From CAYYFX01 sp046330135 (GTDB lineage Bacteria; ARS69), in NCBI GenBank assembly GCA_046330135.1, contig JAXLTI010000007.1, positions 279,263-343,262 of the forward strand: a stretch of DNA of 64,000 nt. Direction: 5' to 3'. The translations under genes were made by a program, and so were the position numbers. Positions 27,257-36,155 of this stretch are shown in pieces. Each line of letters opens with the position of its first letter. The first letter of the stretch is position 1. Below the pieces are notes generated by a model that had not been told where the DNA came from, did no database searches, and was given only the letters and a program-made list of their open reading frames with translations.

Positions 27257-28359
27257 GACGCTCCCCCGCTCGGAACGGGCCGCAACGCCTGCACGGCCTC
27301 CGTCACGAAGCGCTCGAACTCCTCCCGGCGACGCTCCCAGGTCTCGCCGCGCACGGCCGCGGAGCGCTCGTCCGCGCGCGAGCGCCCCTCGCGCACCGCG
27401 TCGCGGAGCGCGGCGACCCACTCGTCGACGTCGCGGGCGATCCGCACGAGGCCCGCGTAGCGCCGGACTTCGGGAAGCGACGTGGAGACCACCGGCACTC
27501 CCGCGGCGAGAAGCTCGCGCAGTTTCAGGGGGTTGGCGGCCTCCGTCAAGGCGTCGACGCGATACGGGAGCGCTCCGGCGTCGAGCGCGTGCAGCAGAGC
27601 CGGCACGTCGTCGTACGCCACCGGCGGGAGGAAGCGCACGTTCGCGCGCGCGTCGAGCGGGCCGCGCTTCAGTCGACGCGGGCCCACCATCACGAACGTC
27701 ACGTCCGGAAGCGCCGCCGCCACGGCGTCCAGCACGCCCGCGTCGATGCGCTCGTCCACGCGCCCGACGAATCCCACCCGCGGACGCGACATCGCCTCGA
27801 GCGCCGCGGGCGCGCGGCCCCGGGGAGTTCGGAACGCGTCCCAGTCCACGCCGTGCGGAAGGAAGCGAACGCGCGCGTGCTGCGCGGACTTCCTCTCGAA
27901 GAGCGGCGCCGAAGTCGTCACGACGAGGTCGACCTTCCCCAACAGCTCCGCCTCCCGCGCCGCCACGCGCGTCCCGCCCCCTTCGCGGATCTCGCGGTCG
28001 CAGTAGTACACGCTCGCCGTCTCGCCGAGCCGCCCCACGACCTCCGCGGCCTTCACGCCCGTGGCCACGACCACAGTCTCGCACGCGGAAGACGCCAGCT
28101 CGCGCTTGACGGCGTAGGTGAACAGCGCCGACGCGACCCGCCGCGAGAGCGCGCCCCCGCCCCAGGGCGTCGTGAGGGGGCGCAGCACCCGCACGCGCTC
28201 GCCTTCCCCCGAAGGAGGCGGCGGGCGCCGGCCGGAGCCCGAATCCTCCACCCAGAGCACCGGGCGCCGGCGCGCGATGGCGCGGAACAGATGCGCGCCG
28301 CCCGAGGGATGGCCTGCCCACTCGCCCCCGAGGACCACGTACCGCCGCTCGACGGTCAC
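27253..28359 (-). CDS. GT-B glycosyltransferase, family 1/4-like
   Basis: The product has 368 residues. N-terminal half: YVVLGGEWAGHPSGGAHLFR and later VYYCDREI and RVRFLPHGVDWDAF. C-terminal donor half: RVGFVGRVDERID, NVRFLPPVAYDDVPALLHA and EAANPLKLRELLAAGVPVVST, a variant of the E-x7-E donor-binding motif. These place it among retaining GT-B transferases. The acceptor is unknown. It starts with GTG and overlaps the ligase gene by four bases and the acyltransferase by four. Confidence 0.85.
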   Translation of the reverse strand: MTVERRYVVLGGEWAGHPSGGAHLFRAIARRRPVLWVEDSGSGRRPPPPSGEGERVRVLRPLTTPWGGGALSRRVASALFTYAVKRELASSACETVVVATGVKAAEVVGRLGETASVYYCDREIREGGGTRVAAREAELLGKVDLVVTTSAPLFERKSAQHARVRFLPHGVDWDAFRTPRGRAPAALEAMSRPRVGFVGRVDERIDAGVLDAVAAALPDVTFVMVGPRRLKRGPLDARANVRFLPPVAYDDVPALLHALDAGALPYRVDALTEAANPLKLRELLAAGVPVVSTSLPEVRRYAGLVRIARDVDEWVAALRDAVREGRSRADERSAAVRGETWERRREEFERFVTEAVQALRPVPSGGAS

Positions 28360-29807
28360 CCGGTCGCCGGGCGCGCTCGCGGCGCGGCCGCCTCCCGGAC
28401 CGCTTCGGCGCTCAGGCGATCCAGAATCTGGATGAACGCGACGAGCACGTAGAACAGCTCGAGATCCTCCACGGAAAGGAAGAACCCGCACACGAGATAG
28501 CCCACGAGCGATCCCCCGAGCGCGTTCGCGAGCGCGTCGGTGCGTCTTCGATCGTCCGGCAGGAGGCGCGGCCCGCGCTGCCAGACGCGGAGGATGGAGA
28601 CCCCGGAGAGGACGATGAGCAGAGCCCAGCTCAGCACGGCGGGCAGTCCGCACTCGGCCGCGAGCTGCAGCCACGAGTTGTGCGCCACGAGATCCTGGTG
28701 CGTGGAGTACTGCGGAAACGCGCGCGTGTACTCCTTCAGCCCCACGCCGAAGATCGGGCTGTCGGCGATCATCGCGCGCCCCGCCTCCCACGAGTTGATT
28801 CTCCCCTGCGCGGAGGTGTCCTCCTGGTAGTCGCCGATGGAGAGGATGCGCGCGCGGTAGCTCTCGCCCGTGAAGAGGAGGAAGAAGAGGACGCCGCCGG
28901 CGATGAGCGCACCGCCGATGCGTCGGTCCCGCTCGCGCACGGCGATGTAGGCGAGCACCATGCACATGCCGAGGAACCCGCCGCGCGAGTAGGTCAGCAT
29001 GACGGCGTGGCACGCCAGCGGGATCAGCCCGAGGAAGATCCAGGACAGGAGCTTCTTCGACGTGCGGCGATGCAGGAACCACAGCATCGGGATGGTCATC
29101 ACGATGACCATCGCGAAGTCGTTGTGGTCGTAGAACGTGTAGCCCGGATAGCCCGGCCCGTGCACCACGTCCCAGCCGTCCCGGAAGTGCCGTTCGTTCG
29201 CCCAGTAGCACAGGTAGCCGAGCGACAGCGCGGTCACGCCGACGGACATCTCGAGCTTGCGCAGGTTCGTCACGACCGCGATCACGACGAAGTAGATCAG
29301 GAAGAGCTTGTTGTAGTAGCCGAGATACCGGGGCTGCGGCTCCGCGAACTTCCCGAACACGGTGGACAGCCAGATCATGAGCCACAGCGTGAGCACGAAC
29401 AGGAGCTGCGGGCTCGCCAGGAAGCCGAGGCGAGGGCGGCGCGTGAAGTGCAGCACCGTGGCGGCGAGCGTGGCCGTCGAGACCAGCATCGTGAACCTCT
29501 CCTCGCCCAGTCCCCAGAAGACGTCCTGGGGGCGCATGAACGCGAGGATGAGATAGCCCACGATCCCGAGGAACGGCTCCAGGGCCACGGCGAGGCCGCC
29601 CACGAGACAGGCGAAGAGCGGGATGGCGACGCGCGGCTGGAAGAGCAGGGCGATCTGCGAGGCGATGACGCCCGCGACGCACGCCACGGCGAGCGAGAAC
29701 GTGCGGTTCCCGAGGACGATGTACGGAATGTCGCTGAACCGCCAGCGGTTCCCGTCTGCCATGGAGACCGGAACCGCCGGAGGGGAGCTCTCTCCGCCGG
29801 CCTGCAC
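28356..29807 (-). CDS. O-antigen ligase / Wzy-like membrane protein
   Basis: The product has 483 residues with about 10-12 TM helices and a large periplasmic loop near 310-370. Motifs include FYDHNDFAMVIVMTIPML, MLTYSRGGFLG, GRINSWEAGRAMI, PIFGVGLKEY and VAHNSWLQLAAECG. These are the hallmarks of the Wzy_C/WaaL superfamily and closely recall the exosortase-A-associated O-glycosylation ligase group. It would polymerise the repeat unit or transfer it to protein. The GTG at 29807 follows GGAGG six bases upstream. It is the first gene of the four-gene operon. Confidence 0.88.
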   Translation of the reverse strand: MQAGGESSPPAVPVSMADGNRWRFSDIPYIVLGNRTFSLAVACVAGVIASQIALLFQPRVAIPLFACLVGGLAVALEPFLGIVGYLILAFMRPQDVFWGLGEERFTMLVSTATLAATVLHFTRRPRLGFLASPQLLFVLTLWLMIWLSTVFGKFAEPQPRYLGYYNKLFLIYFVVIAVVTNLRKLEMSVGVTALSLGYLCYWANERHFRDGWDVVHGPGYPGYTFYDHNDFAMVIVMTIPMLWFLHRRTSKKLLSWIFLGLIPLACHAVMLTYSRGGFLGMCMVLAYIAVRERDRRIGGALIAGGVLFFLLFTGESYRARILSIGDYQEDTSAQGRINSWEAGRAMIADSPIFGVGLKEYTRAFPQYSTHQDLVAHNSWLQLAAECGLPAVLSWALLIVLSGVSILRVWQRGPRLLPDDRRRTDALANALGGSLVGYLVCGFFLSVEDLELFYVLVAFIQILDRLSAEAVREAAAPRARPATG

Positions 29808-29855
29808 GAGTGTCCTCCGCGCTTCCGCCGGCGAGGGCCGGCCGAGCGAGCCTCC

Positions 29856-29884
29856 AGACTATTCGAACGCTCGACCGGTCACAA
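29856..29884 (-). promoter_or_regulatory. Weak promoter candidate for the ligase operon
   Basis: Minus-strand TTGTGA (29884-29879) and TAGTCT (29861-29856) are spaced 17 bases, just upstream of the ligase GTG. Matches to consensus are moderate, so the call rests mainly on position. Confidence 0.3.
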
Positions 29885-29895
29885 GGAAAGCCGCC

Positions 29896-29917
29896 GGCCC
29901 TCTCGAGCCGAAGGGCC
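29896..29917 (-). terminator. Hairpin directly after the secreted-protein stop
   Basis: On the minus strand GGCCCT and AGGGCC pair around a ten-base loop immediately after the stop codon at 29918. The downstream tract is only mildly T-rich (CTTTCCTT), so it is a weak intrinsic terminator separating this gene from the ligase operon. Confidence 0.35.
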
Positions 29918-31513
29918 TCAGCGCACGAGCGAGAGCTTGCTCGTCCACACGCGCCCCTGACCCGTGGCGCGCACGAAGTAGATGCCGCCGGGGCGGTGCA
30001 GCGCGTCCCACTGGACGGTCGTATTGGGCACGATCCCGAGGTCGTTCACGAGCTTGCCCCGGACGTCGTAGATCGAGACGTGCAGCGGCGAGCCGACGGC
30101 GGGGGCGCCGTTGTCCAGGAGGTGGATGGTGGTGGCGTCGTGGAACGGATTCGGCGACGCGTACACCGTGCCGCTCGGAGCCGCGGCCTGCCCTTGCCCC
30201 TGACCGTTCTGCCCCCCTTGCCCGCCCTGCCCGTCGTCGCCGTAGTGCTGCGGCGGCGCGATCTTGAAGACGTGGATGATGTCCTTCTCGGTGGCGACGT
30301 CGCCGCCCCGCTCGGTGATGTAGATCAGCCCGTGCGCGTCGTCGTAGGCCACGCCGCCCGTCCCGATCTCGTACGTGGTCTCCGGACGGATCATGTAAGG
30401 CGTGATGTCCCACCACACGTACGGCTGCGGCTCCCAGGACTGCATCTGCCCCGCGGCGACCTTGGCGAGATCCGCCGGGTCGTACAGCAGGACGATGGTC
30501 CGGAACGAATCCGCGTAGTACCCGCGGTTCGAGCCGCCGTACCCGTTCGCCTCGCAGCCGCCCGGCCACGTGGCGCAGATCTCCGGACGCATGCCGTCCT
30601 GCCAACCGTACCAGCAGTTGCCCAGGCCCTTCGTGCCGACGATCGCCACCGAGGCCTTGTCGTCGTTGTGCAGCCACACGGCCCCCGTCCAGTTGTCCGC
30701 GTTGCAGAAGCCCTCGAGCCCGTGCGCGCTGTCCAGGTTCTTGTAGAGAACGAGGGGCACGAAGGCGAGGTGCGTGTTCGCTGCAGGAGGATCGCCCTGC
30801 GTCCACGGCGCGTACGCGATCACTGAGGGGCCCGTGGCCACCTGGCCCTCACGGTATCGGCCGCACGCCAGGCGCATCCCGCCGACGTTCTCGTCGGCCC
30901 AGTCCCTCGGGATCGCGAAGACGTACTCGTTCGTGTTCAGGCAGCTGACCTGGCTCTCGGTCCCGATGAACCACGCGCCTGCCGTATGAGGATTCGAGAG
31001 ATCCAGGTCCATCCAGCCGTGGGTGGGCCGAGGATCGTACTGGTAGTGCTGGCCCACCGTGATGTGCAGCTTCGGCCCGGACATCCCCGGCTGTTGCGGC
31101 AGGTACTCGATCCCCTTGAGGCCGTCGCCCGCGATCTCGATCGGAGTGGCCACTTCCGCGGGGGCCTGGAGAATCGTGGCCACGGGAAGATCCGCCACGT
31201 TCTTCGAGATCACGGGAGCGGGAATCGAGATCTCGAACATCGGCGTGGTCCACGCGTGACCCACGCCGAACAGCGAGCCCGGGAACCCGTCATCGGCCCC
31301 CTGCGGGTCGCCGTCCGGGTAGTACGCGTCCGGGCCCTTGCAGTACGACAACGCGTCCGTGGTGGATCCCTGGATGTTCTGCATCACGACGGGCGTCCGA
31401 AACGCTCCGAGGTACTGGAAGTCCTCCGGCTGGAACACGCCCGCGCGGACCGGCGCCGCGCTCGCCAGCGCGAGCGCAGCACCGATCGCTACGATGGCTC
31501 CACGATTCGACAT
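29918..31513 (-). CDS. Secreted protein with FlgD-like C-terminal domain (paralogue A)
   Basis: The product has 531 residues with a Sec signal peptide ending at about residue 24 (APVRAG). The main domain (about 30-420) is a Gly/Trp/Tyr-rich, probably beta-propeller-like body with DFQYLGAFRTP, CEANGYGGSNRGYY and IGTGGVAYDDAHGLIYITER. A Gly/Gln-rich linker (GQGGQNGQGQGQ) leads to a C-terminal FlgD/Por-type Ig domain (VYASPNPFHDATTI, VSIYDVRGKLV, GGIYFVRA). Such tails direct or anchor secretion in FCB bacteria. The function of the body is unknown. A near-identical paralogue lies at 48110-49717. GAGGAGG precedes the ATG; it follows the beta-helix gene by 74 bp. Confidence 0.8.
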   Translation of the reverse strand: MSNRGAIVAIGAALALASAAPVRAGVFQPEDFQYLGAFRTPVVMQNIQGSTTDALSYCKGPDAYYPDGDPQGADDGFPGSLFGVGHAWTTPMFEISIPAPVISKNVADLPVATILQAPAEVATPIEIAGDGLKGIEYLPQQPGMSGPKLHITVGQHYQYDPRPTHGWMDLDLSNPHTAGAWFIGTESQVSCLNTNEYVFAIPRDWADENVGGMRLACGRYREGQVATGPSVIAYAPWTQGDPPAANTHLAFVPLVLYKNLDSAHGLEGFCNADNWTGAVWLHNDDKASVAIVGTKGLGNCWYGWQDGMRPEICATWPGGCEANGYGGSNRGYYADSFRTIVLLYDPADLAKVAAGQMQSWEPQPYVWWDITPYMIRPETTYEIGTGGVAYDDAHGLIYITERGGDVATEKDIIHVFKIAPPQHYGDDGQGGQGGQNGQGQGQAAAPSGTVYASPNPFHDATTIHLLDNGAPAVGSPLHVSIYDVRGKLVNDLGIVPNTTVQWDALHRPGGIYFVRATGQGRVWTSKLSLVR

Positions 31514-31587
31514 GTCCGCGTTCCTCCTCGCGTCCGACCCCCGCCCCTGCCCCTCGTCCCGACTCGAATGCGTCCGACCGGGCGACG

Positions 31588-32856
31588 TCACTGCCGGAAA
31601 CGACCCTTCAGCACGCTCCAGGAAAGGCCCGAGATCGCGGCCGCGGCGCCGACTTCGTCCGCGCCGACGTCCGAGGCGGGGCCGACGGGACGCGCGCCTC
31701 CGTCGAAGTCGTTGGCAACCGCGCCCGTGGGGCTGGCCGCGTCCACCACGCCGGTGATGTTCGTGCCGGACAGGTGCAGGTCCCCGTTCACCGGATCGAC
31801 GAACCACGAGGCCTGCGCGTTCGTGACGTTGGTGGCCTGCGTGACGGTCGCTCCGTCGCGGAGCCACACGCCCGGCGCGCCGCTCGCGACGCGGATCAGG
31901 TTGTTCGCCACCGTGACGCCCGTGGAAGCCGCGTACCGCACCGCGATGCCGCCCGGCGCCCCGCCTTCCAGGAGATAGATGGTGTTGTTCAGGACCTGCG
32001 CGCCCGTGGCGGTCTCGAGCTCGATGCCGACGTCGCCGTAGTCGCCGCCGAGATCGCGGTGGAAGATCATGTTGTTGCGGATGATCCCGCCGATGTGGCC
32101 GCGAGTCGTTCCGAGGCCGAAGCCGATGCCGCGATCGCAGTCGATGATCAGATTCCGCTCGACGAGCGTGTTGGAGCTCTCCGACCAGAAGTGCACGGCG
32201 TGCTCGGCGACCGAGGGACCCGGGCTGCGGATGGACTTGAACGTGTTCCCGCGGACCACCCAGTTGCTGGCGAGGTGCCCGTCGATGCCGCCGATGTAGT
32301 ACTGCGGCCCGATGCCCGCGGTGTACTCGAACAAGCAGCCCTCGACGAGCCCGCCGTCCGAGCCGACCGACTCGCCGTCCCGATAGGAGATCTTGATCAT
32401 CTGCTCGCCGGTGTCGCGCAGGACGAGGTTCTTGATGACGGTGCGATCGGCGCCGTACGGAGTCTCGCCGTGAACCTGGATCGTGTGGTTCGCGACGTTG
32501 CGCAGCGTCATGTCCTGGATCGTCACGTCGTCCGCGGTCACCTGGAAGATGTGGGAGACGCTGCCGCCCAGCATCCCGTCGCCCTGCAGAACGACCGCGT
32601 TCCGGTTGCCGGAGACGCTCTTGATCGTGATGCCGTCGTGCGAGAGCACGAGGCCGAAGGCGGAGGTGACGTTGTACGTGCCGTCGACGAGGAGAATCGT
32701 GGCGTCTCCGGAGCCGGAATTGGCGGCCGCAACCGCCGATTCCAGCTGCGCGTAGTCCGAGACGACTTGCTGCGCCTTCGCGGGCGCCGTCAGGATCGCC
32801 AGCGCCGCGAGAGGAGTCGCCACCGCTGCGAAGGAAGTACCAAGGATGCGCATCAT
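31588..32856 (-). CDS. Secreted parallel beta-helix protein
   Basis: The product has 422 residues. A signal peptide (about 1-28, ending PAKAQ) is followed by a right-handed parallel beta-helix: repeated short strands with Asn ladders such as VTIQDMTLRNVANHTIQV, TLVERNLIIDCDRGIGFG, IIRNNMIFHRD, QVLNNTIYLLEGG and TVANNLIRVASG. The fold is that of pectate lyase / chondroitinase-type proteins, but no catalytic triad can be named. It may bind, trim or epimerise the extracellular polysaccharide (inference from context). The first of two adjacent ATGs is used, with GAGG five bases upstream. Confidence 0.8.
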   Translation of the reverse strand: MMRILGTSFAAVATPLAALAILTAPAKAQQVVSDYAQLESAVAAANSGSGDATILLVDGTYNVTSAFGLVLSHDGITIKSVSGNRNAVVLQGDGMLGGSVSHIFQVTADDVTIQDMTLRNVANHTIQVHGETPYGADRTVIKNLVLRDTGEQMIKISYRDGESVGSDGGLVEGCLFEYTAGIGPQYYIGGIDGHLASNWVVRGNTFKSIRSPGPSVAEHAVHFWSESSNTLVERNLIIDCDRGIGFGLGTTRGHIGGIIRNNMIFHRDLGGDYGDVGIELETATGAQVLNNTIYLLEGGAPGGIAVRYAASTGVTVANNLIRVASGAPGVWLRDGATVTQATNVTNAQASWFVDPVNGDLHLSGTNITGVVDAASPTGAVANDFDGGARPVGPASDVGADEVGAAAAISGLSWSVLKGRFRQ

Positions 32857-32945
32857 GATGACCTCGCAGGGGGAATCAGCCTTCTCCGTCGTCGGCACGA
32901 CGCGCTCTCCACCTGAGCGCGGAGAGCGAGTCCCAGAGCCACCGC

Positions 32946-32978
32946 GGAGCCGAGCTTGCGCCGTGGAGCCGAGCTTGC
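32946..32978. repeat. Two direct repeats, 19-bp period
   Basis: GGAGCCGAGCTTGC occurs at 32946-32959 and again at 32965-32978 in the intergenic region between the beta-helix gene and the Stp2-type transferase. The spacing of about two DNA turns would suit a dimeric regulator, but nothing more supports this. Confidence 0.4.
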
Positions 32979-33095
32979 CCGAATCGTGAGCGCCCGGGAT
33001 AATCGAGCGGAACACGCCGCCAACCCACCCCCGCTCCCGCCACGTCACCCGGTCGTCGTGAACGCTAGCCTCGAACGCGCGAAGGGTCAACCGCG

Positions 33096-34220
33096 ATGAC
33101 GTCCTCCCCCGCTCCGGCCGCGCGGGTCCGCGTGATGCACGTCGTCTTGGCGCTCACGCCGGGCGGCACCGAGCGCCTCGTCGTGGAGATGGTCCGGCGC
33201 GCTCCGCCGTGGGTCGAGCCGAGCGTGGCCTGCCTCGACGAGCCGGGCGAGTGGGCCGCCGGCCTGGAGGCGCGCGGCATTCCCGTGGTCGCGCTCGGGC
33301 GGAAGCCCGGCTTCCATCCGGGTCTCGCTCGCCGCCTCGCTCGCCTCGCGGAAGCTCGCGGGGCCGACGTCCTGCACTGTCACCAGTACACGCCGTTCGT
33401 CTACGGCGCGCTCGCGAGGCTGTGGCGGTCGCGCATGCGCGTCGTCTTCACCGAGCACGGTCGCCTCGCCGACGCGCCGCCCTCGCCCCGCCGCCGGCTC
33501 GCGAACGGGATCCTCGGCCGTACCCCCGGACGCTTCTTCGCCGTCAGCGCCGAGCTGCGGAGATTCCTCGAGGCGGAGGGCTTCCCGAAGCGCCGCTTCG
33601 AAGTGCTGCCGAACGGCATCGACCTCGGAGCCGCGCCGTCCGCGGCGGACCGCGCCCGCGCGCGGCAGGCCCTGGGCGCGGACGACGACACGATCTTGCT
33701 CGGCACGGCCGCCCGGTTGGATCCCGTGAAGGACCTGGGCTCCCTCGTCGCGGCGGTCGCGAGGCTGCGCGGCGCTCACCCGGGCGCTCGGCTGGCGATC
33801 CTCGGCGAAGGCCCCGAGCGCGCGTCCTTGGAGCGGGAGATCGCGGCCCGCCGGCTCGGCGCCGCGGTCCGCCTCTTCGGCCACCGCGGGGACGTCCGCG
33901 AACTTCTCCCCGGCTTCGATGTTTACGTGAACTCATCCACGTACGAGGGTGTGTCCCTGACGATTCTGGAGGCGATGGCCGCCGCCCTTCCGGTGGTGGC
34001 CACGGCGGTGGGCGGCAATCCCGAAGTCGTCGAGGACGGAAGGACGGGCCTGCTCGTCCCCGCTCGCGATGACGCGCGCCTGGCGGACGCCCTCGGCGCG
34101 CTGCTCGCCGACCCCGCACGCCGCCGCTCGCTCGGCGAGGCGGGCCGCACGCGCGCCGAGGAGCGCTTCGCTTTCGAGCGGATGATGTCGATGTATCTCG
34201 AAGCCTACCTTCCGAATTAG
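33096..34220 (+). CDS. Stp2-type GT4 glycosyltransferase
   Basis: The product has 374 residues and a GT-B fold: VMHVVLALTPGGTERLV at the N-terminus, HCHQYTPFVYG, TEHGR, LPNGIDL, TAARLDPVKDL, and the donor motif EGVSLTILEAMAAALPVVAT (E-x7-E). Length and these blocks match the TIGR03088-like Stp2 transferases of exosortase loci. The ATG at 33096 follows AAGGG. The amidotransferase gene starts nine bases after its stop, so the two form an operon, divergent from the beta-helix gene. Confidence 0.9.
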   Translation: MTSSPAPAARVRVMHVVLALTPGGTERLVVEMVRRAPPWVEPSVACLDEPGEWAAGLEARGIPVVALGRKPGFHPGLARRLARLAEARGADVLHCHQYTPFVYGALARLWRSRMRVVFTEHGRLADAPPSPRRRLANGILGRTPGRFFAVSAELRRFLEAEGFPKRRFEVLPNGIDLGAAPSAADRARARQALGADDDTILLGTAARLDPVKDLGSLVAAVARLRGAHPGARLAILGEGPERASLEREIAARRLGAAVRLFGHRGDVRELLPGFDVYVNSSTYEGVSLTILEAMAAALPVVATAVGGNPEVVEDGRTGLLVPARDDARLADALGALLADPARRRSLGEAGRTRAEERFAFERMMSMYLEAYLPN

Positions 34221-34229
34221 GATCGACCC

Positions 34230-36155
34230 ATGTGCGGAATCTGCGGCGTGGTGTCCCTGCGAGGCGCGCTCGACCCCTCCCTCGGGGCCGCGATCCCGGC
34301 CATGGCGCACACCCTGCGGCACCGCGGCCCGGACGACGCGGGCGAGTTCCAGTGCCCGCGGGGCGCCCTGGGTCACCGGCGCCTGGCCATCATCGACCGC
34401 AGCGGCGGCCACCAGCCTCTGTCGAACGAGGACGGCAGCCGCTGGATCGCCTTCAACGGCGAGGTCTACAACCACCACTCGCTCCGTCGGCTCCTCGAGG
34501 CGCGCGGCCACGTGTTCCGGACCCACTCGGACACCGAAGCGATCCTCCACGCCTACGAGGAGTGGGGCCCTGCCGGCGTGGAGCGCCTGGAAGGGCAGTT
34601 CGCCTTCGCGATCCTCGACGTGCGCTCCGGCGAGCTCTTCCTCGCCCGCGATCGCCTCGGGAAGAAGCCGCTCTTCTGGGCCGTCTTCGGAGACGCGCTC
34701 CACTTCGCCAGCGAGATCAAGGCGCTGCGGGAGAGCCCGGCCTGGAACGGCGAGATCGACGAGGCCGCCCTCGAGACGTTCCTCGCGCTCGGATACATCC
34801 CGGCGCCCGCGTCGATCTACCAGGCGGTGCGGAAGCTCCCGCCGGCGCACTGGCTGCGCCTCGTGGACGGCCGCATCGAGACGCGGTCCTACTGGGACGT
34901 GACCGAGTTCGACGTGGACGAGCGCCCGGCCGAGAAGATCGCCGAGGAGCTGGACGGCCTCTTGAAGGACGTCGTGAAGGAGCGTCTCGAGAGCGAGGTG
35001 CCGCTCGGGGCCTTCCTCTCGGGAGGAATCGACTCGGGTCTCGTGGTGTCGTACCTGCGCGACACGAGTCCGTCCGCGCCCACCACGGTCAGCGTGGGCT
35101 TCGACGATCCGCGCCACGACGAGCTGGACGCCGCGGGTCGCGTCGCGGCGCGGTACGCCACGCGCCACCACTCGATCGTGCTGGAGCCGCGCCTCGACGA
35201 GGTCCTGGACCGGATCGTCGGCTCGTTCGACGAGCCGTTCGCCGACTCCTCCGCGGTGCCCACCTTCTTCGTCTGCGGAGCGGCGCGCCAGCACGTCACG
35301 GTGTGTCTCTCCGGCGACGGCGGCGACGAGGCGTTCGGCGGCTACGACTTCCGCTACGTACCGCATGCGCTCGAGGCGCGGCTGCGCCCGCTCGTGCCGG
35401 GGCGGCTCGGCGCCGCCGCGTTGCGCGGACTCGGCCGCGCGTGGCCGCGCTCGCCGGCGATCCCGCGGGCGCTGCGGGCCGGCGCGCTGCTGGAGAACCT
35501 GGGCCGCGCTCCGGAAGACGCGTTCTTCGTGGACCTCTGCTTCCTCAAGCCCCGGGACGTGGGGCGTCTCCTCGCTCGCCCGGAGCCGCGCGACCCCCGC
35601 GCCACCGCGGCCTACGAGGCCGTGGCTGCGCCGTACCGGCGGTGCCCGTCGCCGAGCGCGCTCCAGCGCGCGCAGTATGCGGACGTCAAGGTCTACCTGC
35701 CGGAGGACGTGCTCGTGAAGGTGGACCGGATGAGCATGGCTCACGGCTTGGAGGTGCGCTGCCCGCTCCTCGACCGGCGCGTGATCGAGTTCGCGTTCCG
35801 AGTGCCCACCGCCACGAAGCTCCCCGCGCTCCGCTCGAAGCACCTGCTGCGCCTCCTCGCCGCGCAGCGCCTGCCCGCGGAGAATCTCTCTCTCCCGAAG
35901 CACGGCTTCACCGCGCCGGTCGGCACCTGGATCACGCGCGAGTACGCCGAGCGCTTCTCGAACGACGTGCTGGAGTCCTCCTCCCCGCTCGCGGACCTCG
36001 TGGATCGCTCGGTGCTCCGCCGCTGGCTCGAAGACCACCGCGCCGGCCGCGCCGACCGGTCGTGGATCCTCTGGGCCGCCTGGATGCTCGCTCGCTGGAA
36101 GAGCACCGAGAATCAACGGTCCCCCATCCCCGCCCCGGCCGCCGCCCTCCCCTGA
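34230..36155 (+). CDS. asnB: Glutamine-hydrolysing asparagine synthase family / XrtA amidotransferase
   Basis: The product has 641 residues. Cys2 (MCGICG) is the glutaminase nucleophile after Met removal; RHRGPDDAG and FNGEVYN complete the Ntn domain. The synthetase domain has the PP-loop LSGGIDSGLV near residue 265, and SGDGGDEAFGGYD. The protein belongs to the AsnB-like group linked to exosortase/EPS loci (TIGR03108-like), thought to amidate a sugar acid rather than make asparagine. That would suit the hexuronic acid precursor predicted from the dehydrogenase gene (inference). It is followed by a repeat-rich non-coding region. Confidence 0.92.
   Translation: MCGICGVVSLRGALDPSLGAAIPAMAHTLRHRGPDDAGEFQCPRGALGHRRLAIIDRSGGHQPLSNEDGSRWIAFNGEVYNHHSLRRLLEARGHVFRTHSDTEAILHAYEEWGPAGVERLEGQFAFAILDVRSGELFLARDRLGKKPLFWAVFGDALHFASEIKALRESPAWNGEIDEAALETFLALGYIPAPASIYQAVRKLPPAHWLRLVDGRIETRSYWDVTEFDVDERPAEKIAEELDGLLKDVVKERLESEVPLGAFLSGGIDSGLVVSYLRDTSPSAPTTVSVGFDDPRHDELDAAGRVAARYATRHHSIVLEPRLDEVLDRIVGSFDEPFADSSAVPTFFVCGAARQHVTVCLSGDGGDEAFGGYDFRYVPHALEARLRPLVPGRLGAAALRGLGRAWPRSPAIPRALRAGALLENLGRAPEDAFFVDLCFLKPRDVGRLLARPEPRDPRATAAYEAVAAPYRRCPSPSALQRAQYADVKVYLPEDVLVKVDRMSMAHGLEVRCPLLDRRVIEFAFRVPTATKLPALRSKHLLRLLAAQRLPAENLSLPKHGFTAPVGTWITREYAERFSNDVLESSSPLADLVDRSVLRRWLEDHRAGRADRSWILWAAWMLARWKSTENQRSPIPAPAAALP

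Noticed and set aside
29918..31513. PEP-CTERM substrate
   Set aside because: The C-terminus is a FlgD/Por-like Ig domain ending in SLVR, with no Pro-Glu-Pro, TM helix and basic tail.
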